Shown here: positions 29,622 to 30,785 of the stretch, piece after piece
Position numbering within the stretch: the first letter of the stretch is position 1
Layout of the letters: each line of letters begins with the position of its first letter
From: Sutterella sp.
GTDB lineage: Bacteria; Pseudomonadota; Gammaproteobacteria; Burkholderiales; Burkholderiaceae_F
Direction of reading: 5' to 3'
Assembly (NCBI GenBank): GCA_019418605.1
Contig: DYBN01000004.1
Location: forward strand, 1-30,785
DNA length: 30,785 bases
Notes under the pieces: generated by a model
Databases searched by the model: none
Told to the model about the DNA's origin: nothing
Seen by the model: only the letters and a program-made list of their open reading frames with translations
Translations under genes and position numbers: made by a program

Positions 29622-30785
29622 ATGCTTGGCAATGCACTGCTTCTTGCGTTTCGACAGATTCTTCGCAACCCGATGCGCTCGCTGCTGACGGTGCTCGGCA
29701 TCGTAATTGGCGTCGCAAGCGTGATCACGATGGTCACCGTGGGCAACGGGGCGACGGTGGCCGTGCGCGAACAAATCGAAAGCTTCGGCAGCAATCAGCT
29801 CATGCTGCGCCGCGGCCAGAGGCTCGGGCCCGGGGGCGCCACGGGGGCGCCAAGCTTCAAGATCGAAGACATCAACGCGCTTGAGGATCAGATCGCGGGC
29901 GTCATCAGCGCGGCGCCCCAGATCAACCGCAGCACGATCGTGGTGGCAAACGGCCGCAACTGGACGACAAGCGTGATCGGCTCGAGCGTGGACTACTTTG
30001 CCACCGAAAATAGAGAGCTTGCCGAAGGGCGCCTCTTTGAGCCTGCTGAAGAGATTTCCGGGGCGGCCGTGTGCGTGATCGGCACGACCATTCAAAAGGA
30101 ACTCTTTGGTGCCGGAGCCCCGGTGCTCGGGGAGATGCTTCGCATCAACGCCTTTTCCTGCCGCATCGTGGGGCTGCTGGCCGAAAAAGGAACGGCCGCC
30201 ATGGGCAACGACCAGGACGATCTGGTGGTGCTGCCCTTTAACACCGCCGCGCGCAGGCTGGTGGGCAACAACCGCGTGAACACGATTCTCATCAACATCG
30301 ACACCACAAGCGATCGAGAGCACCTCAAGAGCGCCATTCGCGAACTCATGCGCGAGCGCCGCTCGCTCTCAACGGGTGAAGACGACAACTTCATGATCCT
30401 TGATACGGCCGAGGTGGCCGAGCGCGTGGCCTCCACCACGCAGATCATGACGGCGCTTTTGGGGGCCGTGGCCGCCGTGAGCCTTTTGGTGGGCGGCATC
30501 GGCATCATGAACATCATGCTGGTGTCGGTGACCGAGAGAACGCGCGAGATCGGCGTGAGGCTTGCCATCGGCGCCACGGCCCGCGAGGTGCTGCTGCAGT
30601 TTTTGATCGAGGCCGTGGTGCTGGGCGCCATGGGCGGCATACTCGGCATTCTGATTGCCGTCGGCGCCTCCTGGGCCTTGACGGGGATGATGGGACTGCC
30701 CTTTGCCTTTGACCCGGCGATCAATCTGGTGAGCTTTCTCTTTGCCGCCTTGACGGGCATCGTCTTTGGCTACTTCCCCGCAAGG
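29622..30785 (+). CDS. MacB-like ABC permease (FtsX family), cut by the window edge
   Basis: Inner-membrane permease partner of the preceding ATPase. The frame is open from the ATG at 29622 to the last base (388 codons, no stop), so the 3' end is missing; by family size only a few residues to a few tens should be lacking. It begins MLGNALLLAFRQILRNPMRS, has a first membrane helix LLTVLGIVIGVASVITMVTV, then a large periplasmic MacB core domain. A second helix and the family motif VGGIGIMNIMLVSVTERTRE and IGVRLAIGATAREVLLQFL follow, then two more helices and a terminal FGYFPAR. The ATG follows the ATPase stop by two bases, with AGGAGG 11 bases upstream inside that gene, so translation is likely coupled. 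Exported substrates could be drugs, peptides or lipids. Confidence 0.93.
   Translation, partial: MLGNALLLAFRQILRNPMRSLLTVLGIVIGVASVITMVTVGNGATVAVREQIESFGSNQLMLRRGQRLGPGGATGAPSFKIEDINALEDQIAGVISAAPQINRSTIVVANGRNWTTSVIGSSVDYFATENRELAEGRLFEPAEEISGAAVCVIGTTIQKELFGAGAPVLGEMLRINAFSCRIVGLLAEKGTAAMGNDQDDLVVLPFNTAARRLVGNNRVNTILINIDTTSDREHLKSAIRELMRERRSLSTGEDDNFMILDTAEVAERVASTTQIMTALLGAVAAVSLLVGGIGIMNIMLVSVTERTREIGVRLAIGATAREVLLQFLIEAVVLGAMGGILGILIAVGASWALTGMMGLPFAFDPAINLVSFLFAALTGIVFGYFPAR

Overview
The window reads as chromosomal DNA of a GC-rich betaproteobacterium, most likely a gut-associated member of the Burkholderiales such as the Sutterellaceae. This is inferred from gene content: a second-type tyrosyl-tRNA synthetase followed by dtd, an anmK/M23 peptidase pair, a DcuC-type anaerobic dicarboxylate carrier, a secreted C69 dipeptidase and an AAA-ATPase/PD-(D/E)XK protein of the kind common in gut anaerobes. 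No 16S or other placement marker is present, so the genus is a guess. There are 20 protein-coding genes, one of them cut by the right edge. I saw no rRNA, tRNA, CRISPR array or insertion sequence.

Layout. 64-1800 (-) is a SulP anion transporter with a STAS domain. 2167-4848 (-) is the cell-wall pair anmK and an M23 endopeptidase. 4997-6583 (-) is the AAA/PD-(D/E)XK protein. 6857-10785 is a LysR regulator divergent from an amidohydrolase and a DcuC transporter, a likely catabolic cassette. 10913-11902 (-) is an aldo/keto reductase. 12196-13957 (+) is tyrS-dtd. 14158-16209 (-) is an EF-G-like GTPase without the usual catalytic histidine. 16525-17688 (+) is a secreted P1 (DmpA-type) peptidase. 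17801-18364 (-) is the AhpC peroxiredoxin. 18836-19681 (+) is an IMPase-family histidinol-phosphatase. 20002-21852 (+) is a secreted C69 dipeptidase with an added C-terminal domain and a structured leader. 22258-22860 (-) is an orphan helical protein. 22987-25203 (-) is a two-component system. It is divergent from an efflux operon at 25856-30785 (+) coding for an outer-membrane lipoprotein, a MacA-like adaptor, a MacB-like ATPase and a permease that runs off the window.

How the genes fit together. Several products handle peptides, D-amino-acid bonds or wall fragments (AnmK, M23 peptidase, amidohydrolase, P1 peptidase, C69 dipeptidase), and DcuC moves dicarboxylates. This fits an amino-acid-using anaerobe or microaerophile. 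In Pseudomonas anmK, the M23 gene and tyrS are adjacent; here about 7 kb of regulator, transporter and nuclease-like genes separates the M23 gene from tyrS, which suggests an accessory insertion. The best candidates for something undescribed are the multi-hairpin leader of the C69 gene (19874-19973), the tyrS leader (12094-12153), and the two-component/efflux pair with its repeat-rich 650-base divergent control region.
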